From assembly GCF_014653435.1 (NCBI RefSeq), contig NZ_BNAO01000004.1, positions 337,936-401,935 on the forward strand: a stretch of 64,000 nt of DNA, in the 5' to 3' direction. Each line of letters opens with the position of its first letter. Position 1 is the first letter of the stretch. Below the pieces are notes generated by a model. It saw only the letters and a list, made by a program, of their open reading frames with translations. It had not been told where the DNA came from and searched no databases. Shown in pieces: positions 19,681-29,193 of the stretch. This DNA is from Alishewanella longhuensis (GTDB lineage: Bacteria; Pseudomonadota; Gammaproteobacteria; Enterobacterales; Alteromonadaceae). A program made the position numbers and the translations under genes.

Positions 19681-21093
19681 ATGAAACGTGAACAATTTAG
19701 CTCCAGCTTAGGTTTTATCCTGGCTGCAGCAGGTTCCGCCGTTGGTATTGGTAATCTGGTCGCCTTTCCGGTTATGGCCAGTAAAAATGGTGGGGCGGCT
19801 TTTCTAATTATGTACGCCTTTTTTGTATTCTTTATTTGCTTACCTGTGATGTTAGCCGAGATGAGTCTGGGCCGGCATACCCGGCAAAACCCCTTAGGTG
19901 CCTATACACAAATTGGTCAAAGTCGGGCCTGGCGTACTGTTGGCTGGTTGTCGGTGCTCACCCCTTTTATGATTGGGGTGTTTTATCTGGTGATTACCGT
20001 GTGGATTGCCGGCTATTTGGGGAAGGCGCTGATGGGGCAGCTTGATCAACTGGCTGATCCCGCAGGTTTTGATGTCTTTATCAATAGTAACGAACTCTTT
20101 ATTTACATGGGTTTTGTCGTAGCTCTAACCTTTTTGATTTTACAAGGTGGTGTGAAGAAAGGTATTGAAAAGGCCACTACGGTCTTAATGCCAACCTTGT
20201 TTATCATGTTGATTGCCTTGGTTATTTATGTGTTGACCTTGGATAACGCTATGCTCGGCGTAAAATTCTTTTTAATTCCTGATTTTACCAAGCTTACCGG
20301 TGAAGTGTTGAATGGTGCTTTAGCTCAGGCGTTTTTCTCTTTGTCACTGGCTATGGGGATTTTGATCACTTACGGCTCTTATATTCAAAAACACGACAAT
20401 ATTGTCTCAGCCGGTAAGACGGTAGCGGGTTTGTCGTTGTTAGTTGCTTGTTGCTCAGGCTTATTGATTCTGCCTGCCGTCTTTTCCTTTAACCCGGATA
20501 TCGAAATTGCTGAGTTATCTGAATCCAGTATTGGTATGATCTTTATGTTTTTACCAAAAATCTTTTTGGCACTGCAAGCCGATATTGGCTACTTTGGCGC
20601 TTCTTTTATTGCAGCTTTCTTTTTCCTGTTAGTGTTTTTTGCTGCGATGACCTCGTTAGTGTCTATTATTGAAGTGCCTGTCGCCAGTGTAATGGATGGT
20701 AAAGGCGTGAGTAGACGTAAGGCACTCTACATTTTGGGCAGCGCTATGGTCGTTTTAGCCATCATATCTGCCTTATCGTTCGGCCGCGTTGATGCGCTTA
20801 CCAATTTGCTTAGTTACGGCGGGGCTGATAAATCGTTCTTCGCGATTATTTACGATATGTTTTATGAAACCATATTACCGTTAAACGGCTTCTTATTGTG
20901 CCTATTTGTTATTTACCGTTGGAAGAAGCACAATCTTATTGCAGAAATCAGCGATGGCAATCAAACCTTTGCTGGCTCGGTGCTGCAAAAGTACATGAAC
21001 CTCTCGTTAGGCATCTTTATTCCGGTAATTTTAGCCATAATTTTTGTTAATACCGTTTCTACCATCTATTTTGGTAAAAACTTATTATTCTAA
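19681..21093 (+). CDS. Sodium-dependent transporter, NSS (neurotransmitter:sodium symporter) family
   Basis: 470-residue inner-membrane protein with about eleven helices. The unwound helix 1 region reads SAVGIGNLVAFPVMA and is followed by NGGAAFLIMY and AEMSLGR, signatures of the LeuT/NSS fold with its Na+ sites. FFSLSLAMGILITYGSY marks helix 6. Bacterial members import amino acids with sodium; the substrate is not readable here. AGGAG lies upstream of the ATG. The gene stands alone, between a divergent yciI-galE and a convergent FliK-like gene. Confidence 0.92.
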   Translation: MKREQFSSSLGFILAAAGSAVGIGNLVAFPVMASKNGGAAFLIMYAFFVFFICLPVMLAEMSLGRHTRQNPLGAYTQIGQSRAWRTVGWLSVLTPFMIGVFYLVITVWIAGYLGKALMGQLDQLADPAGFDVFINSNELFIYMGFVVALTFLILQGGVKKGIEKATTVLMPTLFIMLIALVIYVLTLDNAMLGVKFFLIPDFTKLTGEVLNGALAQAFFSLSLAMGILITYGSYIQKHDNIVSAGKTVAGLSLLVACCSGLLILPAVFSFNPDIEIAELSESSIGMIFMFLPKIFLALQADIGYFGASFIAAFFFLLVFFAAMTSLVSIIEVPVASVMDGKGVSRRKALYILGSAMVVLAIISALSFGRVDALTNLLSYGGADKSFFAIIYDMFYETILPLNGFLLCLFVIYRWKKHNLIAEISDGNQTFAGSVLQKYMNLSLGIFIPVILAIIFVNTVSTIYFGKNLLF

Positions 21094-21100
21094 CTTACTA

Positions 21101-21190
21101 ACACAACTCCGGTACCGGGTATAACTTATCCACACAACTCCGGTACATGTGGATAAACTGGTTAGACCGGTACCGGAGTTGTGTGGATAA
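21101..21190. repeat. DnaA-box palindrome element, copy 4 (compound)
   Basis: A half-element (ACACAACTCCGGTACCGG) at 21101-21118 is followed by a full palindrome with an exact TTATCCACA at 21126-21134, an inner inverted box TGTGGATAA at 21148-21156, and an outer inverted box at 21182-21190. The outer arms (21126-21146 with 21170-21190) pair perfectly. It lies between convergent genes. The extra half-unit suggests growth by unit duplication. Confidence 0.9.
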
Positions 21191-21201
21191 ATGTGTAGAG
21201 A

Positions 21202-23634
21202 TCAGGCTTTGGTTGAGATTAAGCTGGTGCGGCGGTTGCCAAGGGTATCCGGGATTTTGCCAAGTTGGCATTGTGCTGTGCTTACGTTTAAGCCTTGAGC
21301 GGTGCAGCGTTCGGTAAGCAGCGGCAAGAATTTTTCGGCTTGGCGTAGTGCTAATGGTTCGTCAGTGTAAAACTGTAATTGCACATCGCTATTATTGAGT
21401 TTCGCCACCGCCATTAGCTGTCCATAGCGGCCTAAGTCGAATTTCATTGTCAGTTGCCAATATTTTTGTTGCTCCGCTTTTTCTTTGTTTTCAGCCTCTC
21501 GTTGCTCAATTAAAATTTGGCTTAAGCGGCTTTCTTGCTGTTGTTGCAGTGCCAATGGGATTAACCATTGCTGGCCGATGCTGGCTGTGTCGGCATTTTG
21601 TAACTGGGCCAGCTGCAAGGCACTGCTGTGGCTGCCTAGAGCACGTAAGAGCTGACTACTTTGCTGCTGATCTAATTGCGCGATATTTTGCGCTAAGCGT
21701 TGTGCGGTGGTTTCTTTGCCAGCATGCAGCGGCTGTCTTAATAAATGCCCGAGTAATAACTGAATCGCAACGGCCAAGGTACCTGCGGCTGTGCCCAGAT
21801 TAGGTTGAGCTTGTAGCGGTTGAAACTGTAACGCGGCTTGAAGCTGCTCTTGCACTTGTGGCACTGATAATATTTTAGCATTGTCAGGTTGCGCCTGGCG
21901 CACCAACAATAGCAATTGTTGCACAGCTTGAGGCATCTCCGGCATGTTACGCAGCGTTGCCGGGCTAATCTCAAGTAATGGTAAAAGCTGGCGCCAGGCA
22001 GAGGTGCTAGGTGCCAGTTGGTGGGCAGAACTCGTTTTAGAGTCTGCAAGCATATTACTAAGAGGCAAAGGCTTTAAAAAATCACTACTGGGTAATCGCA
22101 GTTTTTGCTCACTGGCTACGGGTTGAATGCTCAACTGCCAGTCATTGTTTTTTACCGTTGTACGGCCAATATTTTCTGTAGGAGCCACCAGGTTCAAATG
22201 TAGTGCTTTTACCTCGGATAGTGGTATTTTTAGCGGTTCATTTGCTAGTTGTGTTACCGACTCTCCGCGCTGTAACCGTTGTTGTAACAAGGCTAACTGT
22301 TTAGGGTCCTGCAATAGCTCTGCCTGTGCTTTGGTTAGTGCAACAGTTTGAGGTAACGCTGTTAAAATTTTGATTTCTAGCTCCACCATACCTGGCTGGG
22401 GCATGCTAAAACGCATTTGTAGCGGTATATCAAGAGGTATAGATTGCAGAGCTGCTGGCGAGTTGAGCGCAAGCTTCAGTGGACCTTGCGCAGTTTGGAC
22501 AATCAATTGTGACTGTTGCTGGCTAAGCTGTTGTAGTTTAGCAAAGTACAGTATCGAGGGTTGCAGTTTTACAGCTGCTGGGTCTGTTGTTGGGCTGTGA
22601 ATATTTAACATTTTTTCCAAATTAACTGCTTTCATTGCATCCTCTTTCAAGCTGGTTATAGCACCTTTTAACAGACTGAAAACAGATACTGTCTTAGAGC
22701 TTGCCGGCTGCGCGCTCTTTTCTGTTAATTCTCTTGTAACAGCAATATTGGGTTGCAGCGTAATCTTTGTGTCAGTGCTTTTAGCCTCTTGGTGTTTTCC
22801 TTCAATATTTTTTGCTTCAGGGCCAAGTAGGGTTAACTTTGTTGCCAGCATATCCGGTGTCAATTGAACATCAGGTAAAGCTTTAAGAGGTTGCACAAGC
22901 AATACAGCGCTTGCCTGAGGCAGTTGAGTGTGAGCTAAATGCTGGATCAAGGGGGTTAATAACGTTTGCAGTACCGAGCGCTGAGTGCTGTTAAGCACGA
23001 AAGTGGTATCACCCAACTGTAAGATAGGTGTGTTGCTGAGTAGTTGCTGTTGTAGTGCAACTTGTTGTTGAGGTTGAAGCAATAACTGCTGCAAAGCAGG
23101 ACTTAGCTTTTGCAGAATATCAGACTGACTGAACTGAGTAATTAAAGTTGCAAAGGAAGAAACTTGCCCGCCAGCTTGCTGGGCAACTGATAAGATATGT
23201 AGCTGTGCATATGAAGTAGGGATCTTTAGGTTAAAGGTTTCACCTGCTAAATGCCGTATCATTTCACCTTGCGCAAAATGCTTTGCCAATTGCTGCAGAT
23301 GCGTAGGGTTTGTTAGCCATTGTGCTTGTGCCTGGCTTAGTGCTATCGCTTGCGGTTGACCTTGCCATTGCATCACTTTAACATTCACAGCGTTATTGGG
23401 TGCCGCGCTAAAGCTCAGTTGCAGAGGCATATTTGTTGGTAATGCTGCTGGTGCCTGTAATTTTACTTGTTGCATGCCTTGCGGTTGTTGCAAAAATAAA
23501 ATGGCGCTGTCAGCTGCTTGTGCTACCAGTCTGGCATTATAGGGAGTATTGGCTAGCAAAGGCTGCAACGCGCCAGGTGAATTGGCAACTAGCTGATTAA
23601 GTGTTGGCAGAGAACCAGGCTGTAAAGGTTGCAT
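21202..23634 (-). CDS. FliK-like (flagellar hook-length control domain) protein with duplicated module
   Basis: 810 residues, glutamine-rich. The last 90 or so residues (YWQLTMKFDLGRYGQLMAVA and on) match the C-terminal domain of FliK hook-length proteins. A module of about 105 residues occurs twice: about 45-152 (PAALPTNMPLQLSFS, AIALSQAQAQWL, QGEMIRHLAGE) and about 375-485 (PAALQSIPLDIPLQMRFS, TVALTKAQAELL, RGESVTQLANE). No flagellar genes flank it, but FliK-like proteins beside ccmA are known from other gammaproteobacteria such as Pseudomonas, so it is probably not the main hook ruler. AGGAG is rather far (about 13 bases) from the ATG. Confidence 0.7.
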   Translation of the reverse strand: MQPLQPGSLPTLNQLVANSPGALQPLLANTPYNARLVAQAADSAILFLQQPQGMQQVKLQAPAALPTNMPLQLSFSAAPNNAVNVKVMQWQGQPQAIALSQAQAQWLTNPTHLQQLAKHFAQGEMIRHLAGETFNLKIPTSYAQLHILSVAQQAGGQVSSFATLITQFSQSDILQKLSPALQQLLLQPQQQVALQQQLLSNTPILQLGDTTFVLNSTQRSVLQTLLTPLIQHLAHTQLPQASAVLLVQPLKALPDVQLTPDMLATKLTLLGPEAKNIEGKHQEAKSTDTKITLQPNIAVTRELTEKSAQPASSKTVSVFSLLKGAITSLKEDAMKAVNLEKMLNIHSPTTDPAAVKLQPSILYFAKLQQLSQQQSQLIVQTAQGPLKLALNSPAALQSIPLDIPLQMRFSMPQPGMVELEIKILTALPQTVALTKAQAELLQDPKQLALLQQRLQRGESVTQLANEPLKIPLSEVKALHLNLVAPTENIGRTTVKNNDWQLSIQPVASEQKLRLPSSDFLKPLPLSNMLADSKTSSAHQLAPSTSAWRQLLPLLEISPATLRNMPEMPQAVQQLLLLVRQAQPDNAKILSVPQVQEQLQAALQFQPLQAQPNLGTAAGTLAVAIQLLLGHLLRQPLHAGKETTAQRLAQNIAQLDQQQSSQLLRALGSHSSALQLAQLQNADTASIGQQWLIPLALQQQQESRLSQILIEQREAENKEKAEQQKYWQLTMKFDLGRYGQLMAVAKLNNSDVQLQFYTDEPLALRQAEKFLPLLTERCTAQGLNVSTAQCQLGKIPDTLGNRRTSLISTKA

Positions 23635-23765
23635 CTAAAGCGAAACACTCCTGTTTAAAAACATCACTAGTGTCAGTATAGCTTGCCGACAATTCCCGCA
23701 AACAGCTGATCTGGATCACGCTGCTTACGCGGTTCTGATTCTTAATCGGCCTGCATTATGCTACT

Positions 23766-24464
23766 ATGCGCGCAATTTTGTCCGTCGTCGATAGTCAGAG
23801 GCCTGTGAATATAGCACAATCCACCTTTGCTGTTACTGCACCAGTGTTGTTAAGCGCGCAAGGACTAAGTTGCGTAAAACAAGACCGGGTGTTGTTTGAA
23901 CAGCTATCGTTACAATTAAAGCCGGGCGAGCTTTTGCAAATTAAAGGCAAAAACGGTGCCGGTAAAAGCTCGTTATTACGTATTTTAGCCGGTTTAGCGC
24001 GACCGGACGAAGGCGAGCTAGCCTATCTTACCCAACCGCTTAGTACTCAATTGGCTGACTATGCGGCAAATCTGTGTTTTATTGGCCATCAAAGCGGTAT
24101 CCACGAACAACTTACTGCCTTAGAGAATATGCAGTTTTGGCGGGCAGCCGCAGAGCTCAGAGCGGTAGACGATTATGCCTTACTAGCTGCTCTGGGCCTG
24201 GCAGGCCTTGAGGATATTCCTTGTAAAATGCTCTCAGCCGGCCAGCAGCGCCGGGTGTCTTTAGCGCGGCTTTGGGCCACCAATGCGCAAATTTGGATCT
24301 TAGATGAGCCTTTTACCGCCTTAGATCAAAGTGCTATCAGTAGTTTACAGCAGCACTTTATCCAACATTTAACCCAGGGGGGAGCCATTATTCTGACTAC
24401 TCACCAACCGCTGACGTTAGACTATCACGCGCTACATGCCCTGGAGATCCAGTACCGATGGTAA
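23766..24464 (+). CDS. ccmA: Cytochrome c biogenesis ATP-binding protein CcmA
   Basis: ABC ATPase that powers release of haem-loaded CcmE from CcmC. Walker A is GKNGAGKSS, the signature LSAGQQRRVSLARLW, Walker B IWILDEPF, and the switch histidine is in TTHQPL. The first 26 residues from the ATG at 23766 are not ABC-like. In-frame GTG codons at 23805 and 23844 (giving MLLSAQGLSC) fit the normal CcmA N-terminus better, and no clear ribosome site decides. It heads a gapless ccm operon and overlaps ccmB by 7 bases. Confidence 0.93.
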   Translation: MRAILSVVDSQRPVNIAQSTFAVTAPVLLSAQGLSCVKQDRVLFEQLSLQLKPGELLQIKGKNGAGKSSLLRILAGLARPDEGELAYLTQPLSTQLADYAANLCFIGHQSGIHEQLTALENMQFWRAAAELRAVDDYALLAALGLAGLEDIPCKMLSAGQQRRVSLARLWATNAQIWILDEPFTALDQSAISSLQQHFIQHLTQGGAIILTTHQPLTLDYHALHALEIQYRW

Positions 24465-25123
24465 AGTTTGGGGTTTTTCTAAAGCGCGAACTGCGGCTGC
24501 TGGCGCGGCAAAAATCTGACTGGCTAAACCCGGTACTATTTTTTGTAATAGTGCTTACCCTTTTCCCGCTAGGGGTTGGGCCAGAGCCCAATATGCTGCG
24601 TATAATAGCGCCAGGAATAGTCTGGATAGCGGCATTGCTCAGTGTGCTGCTGGCGGCAGAGCGGTTGTTTAAAGATGATTACCGTAATGGTGTTATTGAG
24701 CAGTTAGTTGCTGCGCGCCATACGCTGTTAGCCTTTGTGTTGGCGAAGATTGCCAGTAATTGGTTGAGCACTGGCTTACCCTTGATATTGTTGGCGCCGG
24801 TGGTTGCTTTACTGTTTAATATGGAATTGCCAGCGCTACAAGCGATGACATTAACATTAATCTTAGGCACGCCAGTGTTGAGTTTATTGAGTGTGCTGGG
24901 GGCGGCTATTACGGTTTCGGCCGATAAAGGCGGCATTTTACTGGCACTACTAATTCTACCGCTGTATATTCCGCTGTTAATTTTTGCCAGTGCTGCTATT
25001 GAGGCTGCGAGCATGGGGCTGGAATACCGTGGGCAGCTGGCAGTTTTACTAGCTATTGTATTGTTTTCATTAGCATTGGTGCCTATGGCGGTGTGCAGTG
25101 CTTTAAAGATAAATGTGAGCTGA
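24458..25123 (+). CDS. ccmB: Haem exporter subunit CcmB
   Basis: 221 residues with six hydrophobic helices, the membrane partner of CcmA in the CcmABCD complex. Family features include the N-terminal KRELRLLARQKSDWLNP, FFVIVLTLFPLGVGPEP and the following FKDDYRNGVIEQL. It overlaps ccmA and is one base from ccmC, so all are translated together. Confidence 0.95.
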   Translation: MVKFGVFLKRELRLLARQKSDWLNPVLFFVIVLTLFPLGVGPEPNMLRIIAPGIVWIAALLSVLLAAERLFKDDYRNGVIEQLVAARHTLLAFVLAKIASNWLSTGLPLILLAPVVALLFNMELPALQAMTLTLILGTPVLSLLSVLGAAITVSADKGGILLALLILPLYIPLLIFASAAIEAASMGLEYRGQLAVLLAIVLFSLALVPMAVCSALKINVS

Positions 25124-25124
25124 T

Positions 25125-25862
25125 ATGTTTAAGTGGTTAGATCCTTTAGCAAAACCGGAAACGCTATTTCACTTTTGCGGCAAATTGACACCTTGGTTAA
25201 TGGGCTCTGCTATTTTTACCATGTTGCTGGGTAATATCTGGGGGTTAGGTTTCACGCCAACGGATTACCAGCAAGGCGATAGCTATCGTATTATCCACAT
25301 TCATGTGCCGTCCGCTATTATGTCGATGGGCGCTTATATGGCGATGGCCATTGCCGCCTTTACGGCCTTAGTTTGGCAAATAAAGACTGCACAGTGGGCT
25401 GTTCTCGCCATTGCACCTATAGGTGCCGTTTATACGGCTATTGCCTTATTAACCGGTATGGCATGGGGTAAACCCATGTGGGGTGCCTGGTGGGTGTGGG
25501 ATGCACGCTTAACCTCCCAGCTTATTTTATTATTTTTATACTTTGGGGTTATGGCACTGCATGGTGCCTTTTCTGATCGGCAAACCGGTGCCAAAGTGGC
25601 CAGCTTACTTGCCGTTATTGGTGTAATTAATCTGCCAATTATCCATTTCTCGGTAGAGTGGTGGAATACCCTGCATCAGGGCGCCACCATTACTAAGTTC
25701 GGTAAGCCTTCTATTGATCCCAGCATGTTATGGCCGTTGTTAATCAGTTTGTTAGCTTACAAGCTGCTGTTAGCGGCGTTAGCTTGTTATCGTTTACGTA
25801 CTGCAATCTTAGAGAATGAGCAGCATCGGCCTTGGGTTAAACAATGGGTAGCTAAACAATGA
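25125..25862 (+). CDS. ccmC: Haem lyase-type membrane protein CcmC
   Basis: 245 residues, six helices. It binds haem and attaches it to CcmE. The tryptophan-rich WGAWWVWDARLTSQL motif faces the periplasm, and the flanking haem-ligand histidines lie in IIHIHVPS and IIHFSVEWWNTLHQG. Length and motifs are standard for CcmC. Its stop overlaps the start of ccmD in ATGA. Confidence 0.96.
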   Translation: MFKWLDPLAKPETLFHFCGKLTPWLMGSAIFTMLLGNIWGLGFTPTDYQQGDSYRIIHIHVPSAIMSMGAYMAMAIAAFTALVWQIKTAQWAVLAIAPIGAVYTAIALLTGMAWGKPMWGAWWVWDARLTSQLILLFLYFGVMALHGAFSDRQTGAKVASLLAVIGVINLPIIHFSVEWWNTLHQGATITKFGKPSIDPSMLWPLLISLLAYKLLLAALACYRLRTAILENEQHRPWVKQWVAKQ

Positions 25863-26155
25863 ATGGAACATTAACTGTGTTTTTTCAATCACTTTTTAGC
25901 GGTAATATAGAGTTACCTCAGAAACTTTTTGGTATTTTTACCTTCTATTTTGCCAGCTTTTCCGATCTTTTAGCCATGGCCAGTAACGGCATTAGCTACA
26001 GCTTTTTTGTTTGGCTGTCGTTTGGTTTAACGTATTTATTGTTAAGTGTGTTACTTGGCTGGAGTCTCTATCAGCAACGGCAGTTTAAACAGCAGATGGC
26101 TGCTAAACTGGCCCGGGAGCAACGAGTTAAGCAGTATCAGGAGCAACAGACCTAA
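25859..26155 (+). CDS. ccmD: Haem exporter protein CcmD, N-terminally extended
   Basis: 98 residues with one membrane helix and a basic, charged C-terminal tail ([15 protein letters not shown]), the pattern of CcmD, which helps release holo-CcmE. The conserved part ([12 protein letters not shown], then [16 protein letters not shown]) begins near residue 35. The first 30 or so residues are an extra hydrophobic extension compared with the usual 50-70 residues. The 4-base ATGA overlap with ccmC supports the upstream start. An internal ATG at 25976 would truncate the conserved region. Confidence 0.85.
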   Translation: MNGTLTVFFQSLFSGNIELPQKLFGIFTFYFASFSDLLAMASNGISYSFFVWLSFGLTYLLLSVLLGWSLYQQRQFKQQMAAKLAREQRVKQYQEQQT

Positions 26156-26658
26156 TGCAACCAAGACGTAAAAAACGCCTGTTTTCAATGTTATTAGTGA
26201 TTAGCCTTATTGCCGGTGCCGTTGGCGCTATGCTGTTCGCTTTACAGCAAAATATTAATTTATTTTATACCCCGGGCCAGTTAGTACAGGGGTTAGGGGA
26301 AGGTAAAATTAAACCTGATGTAGGCCAGCGTTTGCGTTTAGGCGGTATGGTGGTGCCGGGGTCGGTGTCACGGGATGCAACCAGTTTAAAAGTTAGTTTT
26401 GATTTAACCGATGACTCTGGTGAGATAGCAACGGTTGAATTTGAAGGTATCTTGCCGGATCTGTTTCGTGAAGGGCAGGGTATAGTGGCGCAAGGTATTT
26501 TGAAAAGTGCCAATGTGCTCGCAGCCACTGAAGTATTGGCTAAGCACGATGAAGAGTATTTACCGCCGGAGGTTGCCGAAGCGGTAAAAGGTATTCGTCA
26601 TGTACCGCCGAGTCAGCTGCAACAACAAAACCGCCCACAAAGCAATTACGGAGGCTAA
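26155..26658 (+). CDS. ccmE: Periplasmic haem chaperone CcmE
   Basis: 167 residues: a short basic cytoplasmic start, one membrane anchor ([20 protein letters not shown]) and a periplasmic OB-fold. The covalent haem ligand is H131 in the HDEEY (HxxxY) motif, matching H130/Y134 of E. coli CcmE. It carries haem from CcmC to the CcmFH lyase. Its ATG shares one base with the ccmD stop. Confidence 0.95.
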   Translation: MQPRRKKRLFSMLLVISLIAGAVGAMLFALQQNINLFYTPGQLVQGLGEGKIKPDVGQRLRLGGMVVPGSVSRDATSLKVSFDLTDDSGEIATVEFEGILPDLFREGQGIVAQGILKSANVLAATEVLAKHDEEYLPPEVAEAVKGIRHVPPSQLQQQNRPQSNYGG

Positions 26659-26660
26659 GC

Positions 26661-28622
26661 ATGATCCCTGAATTGGGTCAGCTGGCGCTGACGTTCGCCT
26701 TAGCTTTTTCTATTATTCTGGCAATAGTGCCATTAATGGGCAGCTTTACTGCCAATGAACGCGCTCTGTTGGTGGCCAAGCCGCTGGCCATGGGCATGTT
26801 CGTATTTACCTTGTTGGCTTTTTGTGCCCTAAGCTGGGCTTTCTACCACGACGACTTTACCGTGTTAAATGTGGCGAATAACTCCAGCTCGGTATTGCCC
26901 TGGTACTTTAAACTCACTGCGGTTTGGGGCTCGCATGAAGGCTCCATGTTAATGTGGGTAATGATTTTAGCGGCATGGACTGCCTTAGTTGGGCAATATT
27001 CTAAAGGTTTACCCTTACTGATGCAGGGCCGTATCCTCGGCGTGATGGGCTTAATTAATATTGGTTTTATTGCCTTTTCGTTGTTTATGTCCAACCCCTT
27101 TGAACGCACCTTGCCCTTTTTCCCGGTTGAAGGCAGCGATTTAAATCCGTTATTACAAGATTACGGCATGATTATCCACCCGCCACTGCTTTACATGGGC
27201 TATGTGGGGTTTGCAGTCTCTTTTGCTTTTGCTATCGCGGCCTTAATTGGTGGTAAATTTGATAGTACCTGGGCGCGTTGGGCCAGACCCTGGACCTTGG
27301 CTGCCTGGTTATTTTTAACCTTAGGTATTATGCTGGGCAGCTGGTGGGCTTATAAAGAATTAGGCTGGGGCGGCTGGTGGTTTTGGGATCCGGTAGAAAA
27401 TGCTTCCTTTATGCCTTGGTTAGTGGGTACCGCATTAATCCATAGTTTGGCGGTAACCGAAAAACGCGGCACCTTTAAATCTTGGACAGTATTACTTGCG
27501 CTTGGCGCCTTTTCGCTAAGCTTACTAGGTGCCTTTTTAGTGCGCTCTGGTGTTTTAGTCTCGGTTCACTCTTTTGCGGCTGATCCTGAGCGTGGCGTGT
27601 TCTTATTAATCTTCTTATTGATTGTGATTGGTGGCTCTTTGTTATTGTATGCCAGCCGCATGCATTCAGTACGCAGTCAGGCACGCTATGAGATTTTCTC
27701 ACGCGAAGTCATGCTCTGGGGCAACAACGTGTTCTTATTAACCGCCACCCTAGTGGTATTGCTGGGGACTTTATTCCCGTTAGTGCACAAAGAGCTGGGT
27801 TTAGGTTCGATCTCTATTGGTGAACCGTTTTTTAACCAGATGTTTTACTACTTAAATATTCCTTTTGCCTTGTTACTCGGTTTAGGGCCTTGGGTGCGCT
27901 GGAAGCAGCAAAAAGCGGCACCTTTGTTAAAACCGATGGCGCTAATTGCGGTGTTTAGTTTAATTCTGGCATTAGGCACTATGGCAGCAACTCAGACTGT
28001 GGCAGCGAATCTGGCACTATTAGGGCTACTACTTGGTGCCTGGGTCGGGGTTTCCGCCATTATGGAAGTCTATCAGCGGTTACAACAGTTTGGCTCGATA
28101 ACACAGGGCGTGGCTAAGCTCCAGGCTTCGCATTACGGCATGACCATTGCGCATATCGGTTTTGCGGTGATGATCGTTGGTATTGCTATGACGCTTACCT
28201 ACAGCGAAGAGCGTGATGTACGGATGGAGATTGGTGATCGGGTTGTACTTGCTGGTTATGAGTTTGAACTGCAAGACGTATACAAGCTAAACGGCCCTAA
28301 CTATGGCGGTGAAGCGGCAGAAATTGATGTGCGGCGTGTTGATGGCCGTTATGTTACCCATCTGCATGCCGAAAAGCGCGAATACACTATTCAGCGCATG
28401 GTGATGACAGAAGCCGCTATTCACGCCCGTTTAAGCCGTGATCTTTATGTGTCTTTAGGTGAAGCGCTGCCTGGCAACGCCTGGGCTATCCGTGTATATG
28501 TTAAGCCGTTTGTTCGCTGGATTTGGCTAGGTGGCTTGCTTATGTCACTTGGCGCCTTAATCGCGCTACTGGATAAGCGCTATCGCCGCAAAACAACAAC
28601 AGGTGGTGCGGCTTATGCGTAA
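26661..28622 (+). CDS. ccmF: Cytochrome c haem lyase subunit CcmF
   Basis: 653-residue, about 14-helix protein that transfers haem from CcmE to apocytochromes. The WWD motif appears as GWGGWWFWDPVENASFMPWL, with conserved histidines in HEGSMLMW and MIIHPPLLY. The length is standard. It starts two bases after ccmE, and its last 8 bases overlap the start of ccmG. Confidence 0.96.
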   Translation: MIPELGQLALTFALAFSIILAIVPLMGSFTANERALLVAKPLAMGMFVFTLLAFCALSWAFYHDDFTVLNVANNSSSVLPWYFKLTAVWGSHEGSMLMWVMILAAWTALVGQYSKGLPLLMQGRILGVMGLINIGFIAFSLFMSNPFERTLPFFPVEGSDLNPLLQDYGMIIHPPLLYMGYVGFAVSFAFAIAALIGGKFDSTWARWARPWTLAAWLFLTLGIMLGSWWAYKELGWGGWWFWDPVENASFMPWLVGTALIHSLAVTEKRGTFKSWTVLLALGAFSLSLLGAFLVRSGVLVSVHSFAADPERGVFLLIFLLIVIGGSLLLYASRMHSVRSQARYEIFSREVMLWGNNVFLLTATLVVLLGTLFPLVHKELGLGSISIGEPFFNQMFYYLNIPFALLLGLGPWVRWKQQKAAPLLKPMALIAVFSLILALGTMAATQTVAANLALLGLLLGAWVGVSAIMEVYQRLQQFGSITQGVAKLQASHYGMTIAHIGFAVMIVGIAMTLTYSEERDVRMEIGDRVVLAGYEFELQDVYKLNGPNYGGEAAEIDVRRVDGRYVTHLHAEKREYTIQRMVMTEAAIHARLSRDLYVSLGEALPGNAWAIRVYVKPFVRWIWLGGLLMSLGALIALLDKRYRRKTTTGGAAYA

Positions 28623-29193
28623 AACCTTATTTTATGTACCGCTGGTTTTGTTTTTAGGCCTTTCGCTGTTTTTGCTGAGCGGGTTGTTTTCAGACCCGCG
28701 CGAGCGTGATGCGGTGATGGTGGGTAAACCATTGCCCGCCTTTAGCCTGCCGGATTTAATGAACCCGGAGCAAGTCTGGTCACCGGAAACACTCAAGGGT
28801 GAAGCCTTTCTGCTGAATGTGTGGGGTATTTGGTGTCCGACCTGTAATGCTGAACTAGGCTATATGAGCCAATTGCGTAATGAGCAGGGCGTGCGGATTA
28901 TCGGTCTTTACTATGTGCTACCGGAAGATCCGATGTTTGGCGAAGTGTTTGATTTAGCTAAGCTACAGGTAGATGTGCAAAGCCGTTTGCAGGCGTTTGG
29001 CGATCCCTACCAGTTTAATATTTTGGATCGGCAGCGGCGTTTATCTATGGATTTAGGCGTCAGTGGTGCACCAGAGCATTTTATTGTTGATGCGAAGGGT
29101 ATAGTGCGCGCTCATCATATTGGTGATATTAATCCGCAAGTTTGGCGTGCTAAGTTAGCGCCGATTTACCAGCAATGGGCAGGTAAACCATGA
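28615..29193 (+). CDS. ccmG: Thiol:disulfide interchange protein CcmG/DsbE
   Basis: 192 residues: an N-terminal membrane anchor and a periplasmic thioredoxin fold with the CPTC active site at about residues 74-77 (WGIWCPTC), and a later cis-proline region at VSGAPEHF. It keeps the CXXCH cysteines of apocytochrome c reduced. A GTG at 28603 is in frame, but AGGTGG at 28601-28606 is well spaced for the ATG at 28615, which also gives a normal N-terminus (MRKTLFYVPLVLF). It overlaps ccmF by 8 bases. Confidence 0.94.
   Translation: MRKTLFYVPLVLFLGLSLFLLSGLFSDPRERDAVMVGKPLPAFSLPDLMNPEQVWSPETLKGEAFLLNVWGIWCPTCNAELGYMSQLRNEQGVRIIGLYYVLPEDPMFGEVFDLAKLQVDVQSRLQAFGDPYQFNILDRQRRLSMDLGVSGAPEHFIVDAKGIVRAHHIGDINPQVWRAKLAPIYQQWAGKP

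Noticed and set aside
25291..25299. Exact TTATCCACA inside ccmC
   Set aside because: It encodes conserved haem-ligand residues (IIHIH) and lacks the ACTCCGGTACCGG core, so it is a coding coincidence.
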